From NCBI GenBank assembly GCA_036271875.1, contig DATAZU010000015.1, forward strand, positions 186,001 to 250,000: DNA of 64,000 nucleotides, given 5' to 3'. Source of the DNA: Galbitalea sp036271875 (GTDB taxonomy: Bacteria; Actinomycetota; Actinomycetes; Actinomycetales; Microbacteriaceae). The notes beneath the pieces were generated by a model. It was not told where the DNA came from. It was given only the letters and a program-made list of their open reading frames with translations, and made no database searches. Shown here piece by piece: positions 39,835 to 48,155 of this stretch (position 1 is its first letter; the number at the start of each line of letters is the position of its first letter). A program made the position numbers and the translations under genes.

Positions 39835-41445
39835 ATGTCTTCTGCACCAACCTCTTACGCAATTTCTCTCGCCAACGTCCGATTGACGTGGCCAGACGGT
39901 GCCATCGCACTGCGCAACATCACCGCGACGTTTGGCCGCGGTCGCACGGGACTCATCGGGCTTAACGGTTCGGGCAAGTCCACACTGCTGCGCCTGATTC
40001 GCGGCGAACTGGCCCCGACATCGGGTGTGATCACGCTGTCCGGTGAGGTGGACTACCTACCTCAGACGATCACTCTCGATGTCGAGGCGAAGGCAGCGGA
40101 CCTTCTCGGCGTGCGTGCCAAACTCGAAGCGCTCCACGCAATTGAGTCGGGTGACGACGACCCCGCTAACTTCGACCTGGTTGGCGACGACTGGGATATC
40201 GAAACAGTCGCCGCCGATGCCCTGCGAACGGCAGGGCTCAACACTCGCGATCTACTGCGCCCCGTCTCCACCCTCTCCGGCGGAGAGACGATTCTGCTTG
40301 CACTCGCGGGACTGCGTCTCAGGCGGGCTCCCATCGTGCTTCTCGACGAGCCGAGCAACAACCTGGATCGCGACTCTCGCGTTCGCCTCGCCGGCCTGAT
40401 CACATCGTGGAATGGCGCGCTCGTCGTCGTGAGCCACGATGTAGCGTTGCTCGAACTCATGGATGAGACGGCCGAGTTGTATGCGGGTCGGCTCACCGTG
40501 TTCGGCGGTGCATACAGTGAGTTCGCGGCGCACCTCGAGGTGGAGCAGGATGCGGCGCAGCAGGCACAGCGCGCCGCTGCCCAGGTAGTGAAGGTCGAGA
40601 AACGCCAACGAATCGAAGCGGAGACGAAGCTCGCTCGCCGCAGCCAAATGGCGCGCAAGGCTTTAGTGGAGAAACGGGTCCCGAAGATCGTGGCCAACTC
40701 CCGCAAGTCCGCCGCGCAGGTCTCTGCCGGCAAGCTTCGGACCGAGTTCGACGGCAAGCTTCGCGACGCCCGGGACTTTCTCGAATTGGCCGAGCAACGC
40801 GTTCGCGTCGATGACAGCATCCACATCGACCTGCCGGATCCGGATGTCGGCGCGGGGCGCCGCCTCGCGCAGTTCGAGGGCGGCGGCCGGCAGTACGTAC
40901 TGCAGGGTCCCGAGCGGATCGCGCTCATCGGGGCCAATGGCGTCGGCAAGACGACTCTGCTCGACGCACTCGTACATCCCGTCGAAACGACGCAAGGGCG
41001 GGCATCTGCTACCGCGTACACCGATCGCATTGGCTATCTGGCCCAGCGTCTCGATGGACTCGACGAAGACGCGAGCGTGCTCGATAACATCCGTGCCGCC
41101 GCGCCCGCCGTGCCACCGGGCGTCATCCGGAGTCGCCTCGCGCGATTCCTGATCCGAGGCGACTCCGTTGAGCGGCCGGCGCGAGGCCTGTCCGGCGGCG
41201 AGCGCTTTCGCGTCTCGCTGGCACGGCTGCTCCTGGCCGAACCGCCTCCGCAACTTCTCCTGCTGGACGAGCCGACCAACAACCTCGATCTCGCGAGCGT
41301 CGATCAGTTGGTGAGCGCCCTGACGAGCTACCGGGGTGGCGTCGTGGTCGTGAGCCATGACGACGCGTTCCTCGGGCGACTGGACCTTGCCTGCCGGCTC
41401 GAGCTGGCCGCAGACGGTTCGCTGATCGAGGTCGATCCGCGCTAG
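39835..41445 (+). CDS. ABC-F family ATPase
   Basis: 536 residues, two ATPase domains without membrane segments: Walker A GLNGSGKST and GANGVGKTT, signatures LSGGE (both), Walker B VLLDEPSNNLD and LLLDEPTNNLD. A helical linker (QDAAQQAQRAAAQVVKVEKRQR) lies between. ABC-F proteins act on the ribosome to relieve stalls or protect against antibiotics; whether this is a resistance type cannot be told. The leader has two hairpins. Confidence 0.9.
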   Translation: MSSAPTSYAISLANVRLTWPDGAIALRNITATFGRGRTGLIGLNGSGKSTLLRLIRGELAPTSGVITLSGEVDYLPQTITLDVEAKAADLLGVRAKLEALHAIESGDDDPANFDLVGDDWDIETVAADALRTAGLNTRDLLRPVSTLSGGETILLALAGLRLRRAPIVLLDEPSNNLDRDSRVRLAGLITSWNGALVVVSHDVALLELMDETAELYAGRLTVFGGAYSEFAAHLEVEQDAAQQAQRAAAQVVKVEKRQRIEAETKLARRSQMARKALVEKRVPKIVANSRKSAAQVSAGKLRTEFDGKLRDARDFLELAEQRVRVDDSIHIDLPDPDVGAGRRLAQFEGGGRQYVLQGPERIALIGANGVGKTTLLDALVHPVETTQGRASATAYTDRIGYLAQRLDGLDEDASVLDNIRAAAPAVPPGVIRSRLARFLIRGDSVERPARGLSGGERFRVSLARLLLAEPPPQLLLLDEPTNNLDLASVDQLVSALTSYRGGVVVVSHDDAFLGRLDLACRLELAADGSLIEVDPR

Positions 41446-41914
41446 CGGCCGCATCCAGAGGGCGAGTGGGCAGCAGGATCGGCGTTTGGATTCCGCCGAG
41501 GAAGAGTAGGGGTGAGACATACTCGCCGTGGACGCGCACCCCAAAGTGCAGGCACAGTTCGGTGCAGTGTCCCGGCTCAATTTGACCGATCATCTCGCCC
41601 CGCGTCACCGCTTCGCCAACGCGCAGCGTCGACTTCACGGGTTCGTAGCTGGAGATCACGTCCCCGGGATGCGAGATCGAGAGCACGTAGCGATCGACCA
41701 CGAAGCCCGAGTAGTGCACAACGCCGTCTGTCGGCGCGAACACGTCCCCGGTCGCCGCGATGTCGATGCCTCGATGTCCGGCGGAATACGGCGTCGCGGG
41801 AGCGATGAAGGGCCGCACAATCCGATGTGAACCGTGGACCGGCCACGCCCACTGCGCAGAAACGAGCGGGGAGGGCGAGAGGACGACCAGGATGAGAAGC
41901 AGGGATGCGAGCAT
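41123..41914 (-). CDS. M23-type peptidase domain protein, extended C-terminus
   Basis: 263 residues. A signal peptide (MLASLLLILVVLSPSPLVSA) then an M23/LytM domain: HRGIDIAATGDVFAPTDGVVHYSG and ELCLHFGVRVHGEYVSPL. The first histidine of the usual H-x-H motif is a cysteine (CLHF), so peptidase activity may be lost. After GGIQTPILLPTRPLD the frame runs on for about 110 residues of low-complexity Arg/Ala sequence antisense to the ABC-F gene (322 nt overlap). A TAG in another frame lies at the natural end, so a frameshift or stop loss probably occurred. The ATG at 41914 has GAGG upstream. Confidence 0.65.
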   Translation of the reverse strand: MLASLLLILVVLSPSPLVSAQWAWPVHGSHRIVRPFIAPATPYSAGHRGIDIAATGDVFAPTDGVVHYSGFVVDRYVLSISHPGDVISSYEPVKSTLRVGEAVTRGEMIGQIEPGHCTELCLHFGVRVHGEYVSPLLFLGGIQTPILLPTRPLDAAASADRPRSANRLRPARAGRQGPVARGTRRHGSRPRRHPGSSSGRSPTDRRSRDRGCWSARPAGEVAEAVRPGAAVPARRESARRRTGLAPAAQRSRLGSGIARGDSG

Positions 41915-42255
41915 CCACCGATCCTCGGTCGATTCGACGACCTCGAACCGGGCGTTCGCGGTGTTGGCGCACAACGGCACCGAATCGCGGTCGGTGGGGG
42001 AGCGGTGGTAGTCTTTCGGGAGCATTCCTGGCAACGGGAATGACTACGCGTGTCCGCTACCTGATCGCTGTGCTAGTTCACCAGTTGTACTAGGCCACAA
42101 GCAGAGGTGCACACATCCACTCGGTCGCAGGCCTCAAAACCAGCGCGTGGCCGTGTGCGGGCACCAGGTTTCGCACCAAACGGTGCGGATGACAACTGAG
42201 TAGGGCCGGCCCGTGGCGTTGAAAAACCGCGGCTGCCCAGATTAAGGAGTCGGCC
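41915..42255. other. gene-free region between the M23 gene and rpsB
   Basis: 341 nt that must hold the divergent promoter of the M23 gene and the rpsB leader. A hairpin CGCACC-AAAC-GGTGCG lies at 42172-42187, possibly part of an S2 autoregulatory leader; a perfect-looking promoter was not found. AAGGAG precedes the rpsB ATG. Confidence 0.5.
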
Positions 42256-43305
42256 ATGGCCGTCGTTACCATTCGCCAGCTGCTCGACAGCGGTGTCCAC
42301 TTCGGACACCAGACCCGTCGTTGGAACCCGAAGATGAAGCGATTCATCCTGACGGAGCGCAGCGGCAGCCACATCATCGACCTGCAGCAGTCGCTTGCAC
42401 ACATCGACAAGACCTACGACTACGTCAAGGAGACGGTCGCCCACGGCGGCACCATCCTGTTCGTCGGCACGAAGAAGCAGGCCCAGGGTTCCATCGCAGA
42501 GCAGGCGACCCGCGTCGGCCAGCCCTACGTCAACCAGCGCTGGCTCGGTGGGCTGCTCACCAACTTCCAGACGGTCTCCAAGCGCCTCGCGCGCATGAAG
42601 GAGCTCGAGGAGGTCGACTTCGATGACACGACCCGCGGCTACACCAAGAAGGAACTGCTCATTCAGAAGCGCGAGCTGACGAAGCTGCAGAAGTCTCTCG
42701 GCGGTATCCGCAACCTCACGAAGACGCCGTCGGCGATCTGGGTTGTCGACACCAAGAAGGAGCACCTCGCGATCGACGAGGCGCACAAGCTGGGCATCCC
42801 GGTCATTGCGATCCTCGATACCAACTGCGACCCCGACGAAGTTCAGTACCCGATCCCGGGCAATGACGACGCCATCCGTTCCGTCGGCCTGCTGACCCGC
42901 ATCATCGCGGATGCTGCTGCCGAGGGGCTCATCCAGCGTCACCAGAAGCCGGAAGCCGGCGGCGAGGTCGAGCCGCTGGCCGCGTGGGAGGCGGAGCTGC
43001 TCGCAGCGTCGGAGACCCCGAGCACCGAGGCCGAGAAGATCGAGGCCGTTGACGAGCGCGTCGAGGGCGTCACCGACGCGGCAGAGGTCGCCGAGGAGAT
43101 CGCCGCCATCGTCGCGGAGGAGCCCACCGAGGAAAACGACGCGGATGCCGCAGTCGCCGAGCACGAGAAGTCGGCCGCCCCGGAGCTCGTCGTCGAGCAC
43201 CACACTGAGTCGGATGAGGCCGCAGAGGCCAAGCTCGAGGCCGAGGCAACCGACGAAGAAAAAGCTCCCGCAGCAGCCAAGAAGCCCGCTGCGGCAAAGA
43301 AGTAA
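42256..43305 (+). CDS. rpsB: 30S ribosomal protein S2, acidic C-terminal tail
   Basis: 349 residues. The S2 core covers about 1-235 (VVTIRQLLDSGVHFGHQTRRWNPKM, GGTILFVGTKKQA, IPVIAILDTNCDPDEV). A further about 110 residues of Ala/Glu-rich low-complexity sequence end in AAKKPAAAKK. Like S16 in this window, the core ribosomal protein has gained a long charged tail. Followed by tsf, 12 nt downstream, the usual operon. Confidence 0.96.
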   Translation: MAVVTIRQLLDSGVHFGHQTRRWNPKMKRFILTERSGSHIIDLQQSLAHIDKTYDYVKETVAHGGTILFVGTKKQAQGSIAEQATRVGQPYVNQRWLGGLLTNFQTVSKRLARMKELEEVDFDDTTRGYTKKELLIQKRELTKLQKSLGGIRNLTKTPSAIWVVDTKKEHLAIDEAHKLGIPVIAILDTNCDPDEVQYPIPGNDDAIRSVGLLTRIIADAAAEGLIQRHQKPEAGGEVEPLAAWEAELLAASETPSTEAEKIEAVDERVEGVTDAAEVAEEIAAIVAEEPTEENDADAAVAEHEKSAAPELVVEHHTESDEAAEAKLEAEATDEEKAPAAAKKPAAAKK

Positions 43306-43317
43306 GGGAAGAGATTC

Positions 43318-44145
43318 ATGGCAGATTTCAGCCTTGAGGACCTGAAGGCGCTGCGCGAACAGCTCGGCACCGGAATGGTCGAGACCAAGAACGCGCTCGT
43401 CGAGGCCGGCGGTGACAAGGAGAAGGCCGTCGAGCTGCTCCGCATCCGTGGTGCGAAGAGCAACGCGAAGCGCGCGGACCGCTCCACCAGCGAGGGCCTC
43501 ATCGCCGTCGTGCATAGTGCGACCGCCGTCACCATGATCGAGCTCGCCTGCGAGACCGACTTCGTCGCGAAGAACGAGAAGTTCATCGCGCTCGCAGACA
43601 GGGTGATCGCGGCGCTTGCCGATTCCGGCGTTGAGACGATTGACGACGCACTCGCCGTGAAGGCGGAGTCCGGCACCGTCGGATCCCTCATCGAGGAGCA
43701 GGCGGCAACCATCGGCGAGAAGATCGAGCTTCGCCAGCTGGTGCGCCTGACCGGCGACAACTTCGAGATCTACCTGCACCGGACATCCAAGGACCTGCCG
43801 CCGCAGATCGGTGTCGTTCTCGCCTACACGGGGAACGACGCGGAGACCGCGCGCAGCATCGCGCAGCACATCTCGTTCGCGAACCCGGAGTACCTCTCCA
43901 AGGAGGATGTCCCGGCCGCGGCCGTCGACAACGAGCGCCGCATCGTCGAAGAGGTCACACGTGGCGAGGGTAAGCCCGAGGCTGCTCTGCCGAAGATCGT
44001 CGAGGGTCGCCTTGGCGCCTTCTACAAGCAGGTCGCGCTTCTCGAACAGGACTACGCGAAGGACAACAAGCTCACCGTTGCGAAGGTCGCGATCGACGCG
44101 GGCCTGACCATCACGGGCTTCGCACGGTTCAAAGTCGGCGCATAG
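43318..44145 (+). CDS. tsf: elongation factor Ts
   Basis: 275 residues. Guanine nucleotide exchange factor for EF-Tu. The N-terminal UBA-like domain (FSLEDLKALREQLGTGMVETKNALVEAGG) is followed by the core with ELACETDFVAKNEKF and a C-terminal region IVEEVTRGEGKPEAALPKIVEGRL. AGGGAAGAG upstream. Followed by a family A palindrome and then a convergent VOC gene, so pyrH and frr are separated from this operon. Confidence 0.96.
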   Translation: MADFSLEDLKALREQLGTGMVETKNALVEAGGDKEKAVELLRIRGAKSNAKRADRSTSEGLIAVVHSATAVTMIELACETDFVAKNEKFIALADRVIAALADSGVETIDDALAVKAESGTVGSLIEEQAATIGEKIELRQLVRLTGDNFEIYLHRTSKDLPPQIGVVLAYTGNDAETARSIAQHISFANPEYLSKEDVPAAAVDNERRIVEEVTRGEGKPEAALPKIVEGRLGAFYKQVALLEQDYAKDNKLTVAKVAIDAGLTITGFARFKVGA

Positions 44146-44160
44146 CTCAAGATCATCGTC

Positions 44161-44220
44161 TGCCCCCGCGCGGAACGTTTGCCCCCTTACAAACGGGTGC
44201 AAACGCTCCGAGCGGGGGCA
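44161..44220. repeat. family A palindrome, copy 2
   Basis: TGCCCCCGCGCGGAACG... (44161-44185) with ...GCAAACGCTCCGAGCGGGGGCA (44195-44220), between convergent tsf and VOC stops. One to three mismatches in the stem. Confidence 0.8.
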
Positions 44221-44227
44221 AACGTCG

Positions 44228-44851
44228 TTAGGAGCGCTCCACGCGGATGTCCGTTGGGCCACCGCGGGCGCGCGAATCCAAGGCGGAGAACCAGGGGCGG
44301 CCATCCGCGACGACGATGAACATGCCGTGGTCATCCCCGATTGGCGCAAACTCGTCCACTCCTTCGCCGAAGGGTTCCGCACCAAAACGTCGACCGAGGG
44401 CAGCCACCGTCGCCGCGACATTCGTGCTTGCGACTCCCGCCTCACTGATGCACAACAGCGAGGCACTCGAGAACGGCTCGCTCGAGTCGTTGTCCAGTCG
44501 ATCACGGGTGATGAGCTCGAGCACGATGCCGTCCGGACCGCGGAAGTACAGCGACTTCGAACACCACGGTTCGTTCGGGTTGGCGAACTCGTCCTCGCCG
44601 TCAACTGTCGCGAGTGCCGTGCGGGCCGATAGCCAGGTCCTGGCCTCGGCGAAGCGGTTCCGCGGGATCGTCATCGCGAGGTGGATGCCGGCCCATGCCG
44701 TTTCTCCGGGTCGCACGACCAGGGTCGTGCGACCGACGGCCGCTTCGAATCGGTCGATGTCGCGCTTGATTCGAAGTCCAAGTAAGCCCTGGTAGTACTC
44801 GGCTGCAGCGTCGAGATCGGACGCGGTAATGGTGAGCGTTGAAATTCGCAT
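44228..44851 (-). CDS. VOC-superfamily protein, probably SoxR-controlled
   Basis: 207 residues with two vicinal-oxygen-chelate halves (SDLDAAAEYYQGLLGLRIKRD, then LYFRGPDGIVLELI; and CISEAGVASTNVAATVAALGRRFG, then GDDHGMFIVV). A glyoxalase/bleomycin-resistance-type fold; enzyme activity unknown. The ATG at 44851 follows a -10-like TCAGCT with a 6-nt gap and a SoxR box, so expression should rise with redox-cycling agents. Confidence 0.8.
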   Translation of the reverse strand: MRISTLTITASDLDAAAEYYQGLLGLRIKRDIDRFEAAVGRTTLVVRPGETAWAGIHLAMTIPRNRFAEARTWLSARTALATVDGEDEFANPNEPWCSKSLYFRGPDGIVLELITRDRLDNDSSEPFSSASLLCISEAGVASTNVAATVAALGRRFGAEPFGEGVDEFAPIGDDHGMFIVVADGRPWFSALDSRARGGPTDIRVERS

Positions 44852-44866
44852 ACATCCAGCTGACAA

Positions 44867-44884
44867 CCTCAAGTTCGCTTGAGG
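44867..44884. promoter_or_regulatory. SoxR operator
   Basis: CCTCAAGTTCGCTTGAGG, matching the known SoxR box CCTCAAGTTAACTTGAGG except for two central bases. On the minus strand it sits in a MerR-type 19-bp spacer between TTGACC (44888-44883) and TCAGCT (44863-44858) driving the VOC gene. Confidence 0.85.
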
Positions 44885-44913
44885 TCAAGCCCCAACCGGG
44901 AGACAATTGACCG

Positions 44914-45375
44914 ATGCCGAAGAGAACCCCGTTGCCGCCCATGACCATCGGTGAACTCGCGGCGCGCGCCGGGATAACCGTTCCCACCGTGCGGTACTAC
45001 GAGGAACGTGGCATCATCCGCTCTGAGCGGACCACCGGCAACCAGCGCCGATTCCCGCGCCACGCTCTGCGCCGGCTTGCTGTCCTCGCGGCGGGCCAGA
45101 GGGTGGGAATGAGCCTCGCCGAGATCGAGGAGGCGCTCGCGGAACTCCCAGCCGACCGTGCGCCGACCCAGCGGGAGTGGACCGTCATGAGCGGCCACTG
45201 GGCGACCATCGTCGCTGCCCGCATCCAGGTGCTCCAGGCGCTGCAGACCTCACTCGACGGCTGCATCGGCTGCGGGTGCCTGTCGCTCGGACGCTGCGTG
45301 CTGTTTAACCCGGATGATGCGGCCGCGCTCGAGGGCCCGGGATCGCGCTGGATTCGAGCCGCGACGGCGCCATGA
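44914..45375 (+). CDS. soxR: redox-sensitive regulator SoxR
   Basis: 153 residues. MerR-type HTH (MTIGELAARAGITVPTVRYYEERGII), dimerisation helix, and the C-terminal [2Fe-2S] cluster motif CIGCGCLSLGRC. SoxR activates genes when its cluster is oxidised or nitrosylated, here most likely the divergent VOC gene through the box at 44867-44884. ATG at 44914. In actinobacteria SoxR usually controls a few direct targets rather than soxS. Confidence 0.93.
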   Translation: MPKRTPLPPMTIGELAARAGITVPTVRYYEERGIIRSERTTGNQRRFPRHALRRLAVLAAGQRVGMSLAEIEEALAELPADRAPTQREWTVMSGHWATIVAARIQVLQALQTSLDGCIGCGCLSLGRCVLFNPDDAAALEGPGSRWIRAATAP

Positions 45376-45403
45376 TGGCGGGTCTGCGCCGCGGTGTCAT
45401 CCG

Positions 45404-45409
45404 ATAACC
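45404..45409 (+). promoter_or_regulatory. pyrH -10 box
   Basis: TAACCT about 28 nt before the ATG at 45438, with AAGGA in the leader. pyrH needs its own promoter because soxR/VOC separate it from tsf. Confidence 0.45.
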
Positions 45410-45437
45410 TGTAGTGAGCCACCGAGTAAGGATGACG

Positions 45438-46148
45438 ATGACCGAAAAGAAGCGCCGCGTACTTCTGAAACTTTCCGGTGAAGCGTTTGGCGGTGGGTCG
45501 CTCGGCGTGAATCCGGATGTGGTGGCCGGTCTGGCCCGCGAAATCGCGGTCGCGGCGAAAGAGGTCGAGATCGCGATCGTCGTCGGTGGCGGCAACTTTT
45601 TCCGCGGGGCGGAACTCAGCCAGCGCGGCATGGATCGGGGTCGCGCCGACTACATGGGCATGCTCGGCACAGTGATGAACGCACTCGCCCTGCAGGACTT
45701 CCTCGAGCAGGCCGGCACCCAGACCCGGGTACAGTCGGCGATCTCGATGACGCAGGTCGCCGAGCCGTACATCCCGCGCCGCGCCGAGCGTCACCTCGAG
45801 AAGGAGCGCGTCGTCATCTTCGGTGCCGGTGCCGGGCTGCCGTACTTCTCGACCGACACGGTCGCGGCCCAGCGCGCGCTTGAGATCGATGCTGATGTCG
45901 TCCTGGTGGCCAAGAACGGCGTCGACGGCGTCTACACGGGCGACCCGCGAACGGACAAGACGGCAACCAAGATCGACGAGATCAGCTACCAGGAGGCGCT
46001 CGTCAAGGGCCTCAAGGTGGTCGACTCCACCGCGTTCAGCCTGTGCATGGACAATAAGATGCCGATGGTCGTTTTCGGCATGGAGCCCGCCGGAAATGTC
46101 ACCAGTGCCATCCGTGGCGAGCGTATCGGCACGCTGGTTCGGGCCTGA
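45438..46148 (+). CDS. pyrH: UMP kinase
   Basis: Phosphorylates UMP to UDP, amino-acid-kinase fold. 236 residues: RRVLLKLSGEAFGG, IAIVVGGGNFFRG, DYMGMLGTVMNAL, VVIFGAGAGLPYFSTDTVAA, VLVAKNGVDGVYTGDP. The ATG at 45438 has AAGGA at correct spacing; an upstream ATG at 45432 and GTG at 45414 are less likely. A perfect 27-bp-armed palindrome follows. Confidence 0.95.
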   Translation: MTEKKRRVLLKLSGEAFGGGSLGVNPDVVAGLAREIAVAAKEVEIAIVVGGGNFFRGAELSQRGMDRGRADYMGMLGTVMNALALQDFLEQAGTQTRVQSAISMTQVAEPYIPRRAERHLEKERVVIFGAGAGLPYFSTDTVAAQRALEIDADVVLVAKNGVDGVYTGDPRTDKTATKIDEISYQEALVKGLKVVDSTAFSLCMDNKMPMVVFGMEPAGNVTSAIRGERIGTLVRA

Positions 46149-46162
46149 ACCGCCCTTCACTT

Positions 46163-46254
46163 CCGTAACTCATGCAGAATTTGCGCGCGACAGTCTGCGC
46201 CCCCGAGTTTCCGCGGCCGACTGACCGCGCGCGCAAATTCTGCATGAGTTACGG
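46163..46254. repeat. large palindrome between pyrH and the EamA gene
   Basis: Perfect 27-bp arms (46163-46189 and 46228-46254) enclosing 38 nt; the arms contain CTCATGCAGAATTTGCGCGC. Both neighbours read to the right, so unlike family A it is not between convergent genes. It would make a very stable RNA hairpin 13 nt before the TTG at 46268. Confidence 0.85.
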
Positions 46255-46267
46255 CAGGAAGGAATAG

Positions 46268-47128
46268 TTGCCACCGCTCGTCATCCTGCTCGTGGTCGTC
46301 GCTGCCGTTGCGCATGCGACCTGGAATCTCACGATCAAGGCCGCGGGCACGAGTGGCACCCGATTCCTGTGGTTGACGTTCGTCATCGCAACCGTTGTCG
46401 TCGCCCCGTTCGGGATCGTCTCCCTCACACAACTGCGCGGGGCGTTGCCGCTTCTCCTTCTGCTCGCGGTGGGCAGCGGTGGCCTGCAGATCGCGTACTT
46501 TCTTACGCTCCAGCGCGGGTATCGAATCGGGGATGTCTCGATCGTTTACCCGCTCGCCCGCGGAAGCGGTCCGCTGCTGAGCGTGATTTTCGCGATCATC
46601 CTGTTCGGCGAACACCCGGGCGTCTGGGCGCTGGCGGGCGCCGGTCTCGTGATCGTGGGCGTTGTTGTGATCGGTCTGGCCGGGGGTCGCGGCCGGTTGC
46701 ACGCGAATCGAAGGGGCATCCTCTGGGGTCTGCTGGTCGGCATTACGATCGCCGCGTACACACTCTGGGACGCCAACGCCGTTGTGCAGGAGAAGCTTCC
46801 CCCCTTGGGTTACTTCTGGATCACCGTCGTAGTGCAATTGGTCGCGTTCGCGCCGTTCGCGTTGCGGCAGCCCAAATACACGATCGCGCTCGCGAAGCAG
46901 CACTGGGCCGCCGCGCTGGTCGTCGGCATCCTGTCGCCGCTCGCCTACGTGCTGATCCTGTTCGCGTTTACTCTCGCGCCGGTCGCCCTGGTTGCCCCCG
47001 CTCGCGAGGCGAGTGTCGTTCTCGTTGCGCTCGGCGGATGGCTGCTGTTCAAGGAGCCGCATCCCGTGCAACGCATGCTCGGCGCGCTCGTGGTGCTGGG
47101 CGGGGTAGCACTCCTCGCGCTCGGCTAG
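46268..47128 (+). CDS. EamA/DMT family transporter
   Basis: 286 residues, about ten membrane segments in two halves. WNLTIKAAGTSGTRFLW and YPLARGSGPLLSVIFAIILFGEHP are typical of the DMT superfamily. TTG start at 46268 after AGGAAGGA. Lies between pyrH and frr, where it interrupts the usual order, together with the decayed gene that follows. Confidence 0.88.
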   Translation: MPPLVILLVVVAAVAHATWNLTIKAAGTSGTRFLWLTFVIATVVVAPFGIVSLTQLRGALPLLLLLAVGSGGLQIAYFLTLQRGYRIGDVSIVYPLARGSGPLLSVIFAIILFGEHPGVWALAGAGLVIVGVVVIGLAGGRGRLHANRRGILWGLLVGITIAAYTLWDANAVVQEKLPPLGYFWITVVVQLVAFAPFALRQPKYTIALAKQHWAAALVVGILSPLAYVLILFAFTLAPVALVAPAREASVVLVALGGWLLFKEPHPVQRMLGALVVLGGVALLALG

Positions 47129-48086
47129 CCGGCGGGCCGTAGCGCGGCGCCGGCGTAGCAGAAGCGGTCCGCCTCCGAGAAGAAGCAGAAGCGCAGCGAA
47201 AATCGGCGGCATCATGACGTCGGTTCGCGTAGACGGGAACGCAGTGGCGGCACCGATGACGATCGTGAATCGGCTGTCGGATGGCCCATCGGTTCCGGTC
47301 GCCGTGATGGTGAGGGTTCCGGTCGCAGCGATCGCCAGCGAATACAACGCGTTGACCATCCCGCGCGGAGGGAACGCGGTCGTGATTGCTGCGGGATGGG
47401 TAGCTCGAACCGCCGCGTGCGGGCGCCGGCCACCCGTCCGGGTGTTGCCGGCCCCTGCGAACTCGATGTCCGAACGTCCCCGGCTGCCAAACGGGCCGGG
47501 AGCTTGTCGATCGCCGGATCGCCGGTCGCTGGATCGACTGAAGCGACCCCGTCGTATCCGAACAGGCTCCCCAGATCGTCCCGTCTGCCGCCGCGGTTAC
47601 GTAGAGGGGACGCGTAGCGCCGGTGAGATCTTTCCCCTTCGTCCAGGCTGAGGATGCGATCTTTCCGACGAGGGCCCCGGTGATCCATGGCTTGCCTGCG
47701 ACGGAAACTATTTCTTCGACAGACACAGGGCCGGGCACCGGGAACTGGGCGAGCAGCTGGATCGTCAGGTCGAATGTGACGAGAACGTGCCGTCGTGCCC
47801 ACACCGCGGTGCCGTCGGCGATGAACCACATGGTGCGGTCGGGCCTTCCGCAATCCCGCTGAAAGAGCTGTAGCCGGCAGTGGCGAGGGTACGCATGGTC
47901 CCGGCGCCCAGATCGGTATAGCCGGTGGAGCGCCCGCGATCAGACCCGGCAGCAGGCGGCCGCGAACACGTCATGGAGGTGGGGTGAGAGAAGGCATTCG
48001 GATGGGCCCATCGCGGGCAGATTGACAACCGAATGCGCTCCGAATCGCTCGCAGCTATCAGCCGGGCGGGACGCGCCAGCACGATT
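47129..48086 (-). pseudogene. decayed beta-propeller surface protein with C-terminal anchor
   Basis: On the minus strand, matching pieces lie in different frames in order: a propeller-like GAGTMRTLATAGYSSFSGIAEGP, a second frame with MWFIADGTAVWARR and ITGALVGKIASSAWTKGKDL, a third with DPATGDPAIDKLPARLAAGD, and a last with TLTITATGTDGPSDSRFTIV then a membrane helix PPIFAALLLLLGGG and basic tail. At least three frameshifts separate them. The whole resembles virginiamycin-B-lyase-like/NHL repeat surface proteins with a wall-anchor-like end. It accounts for the 1-kb stretch between the EamA and frr genes. Confidence 0.6.
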
Positions 48087-48155
48087 TGACCGCTCTAGAA
48101 CTGGTGCGGTGTGAAGCGCCAACTAAACTCTTACCCGACGCAAAAAGGAGTTGCC

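Noticed and set aside
42073..44604. 843-codon open frame antisense to rpsB and tsf
   Set aside because: Codon-bias shadow of two strongly coding genes; no family resemblance.
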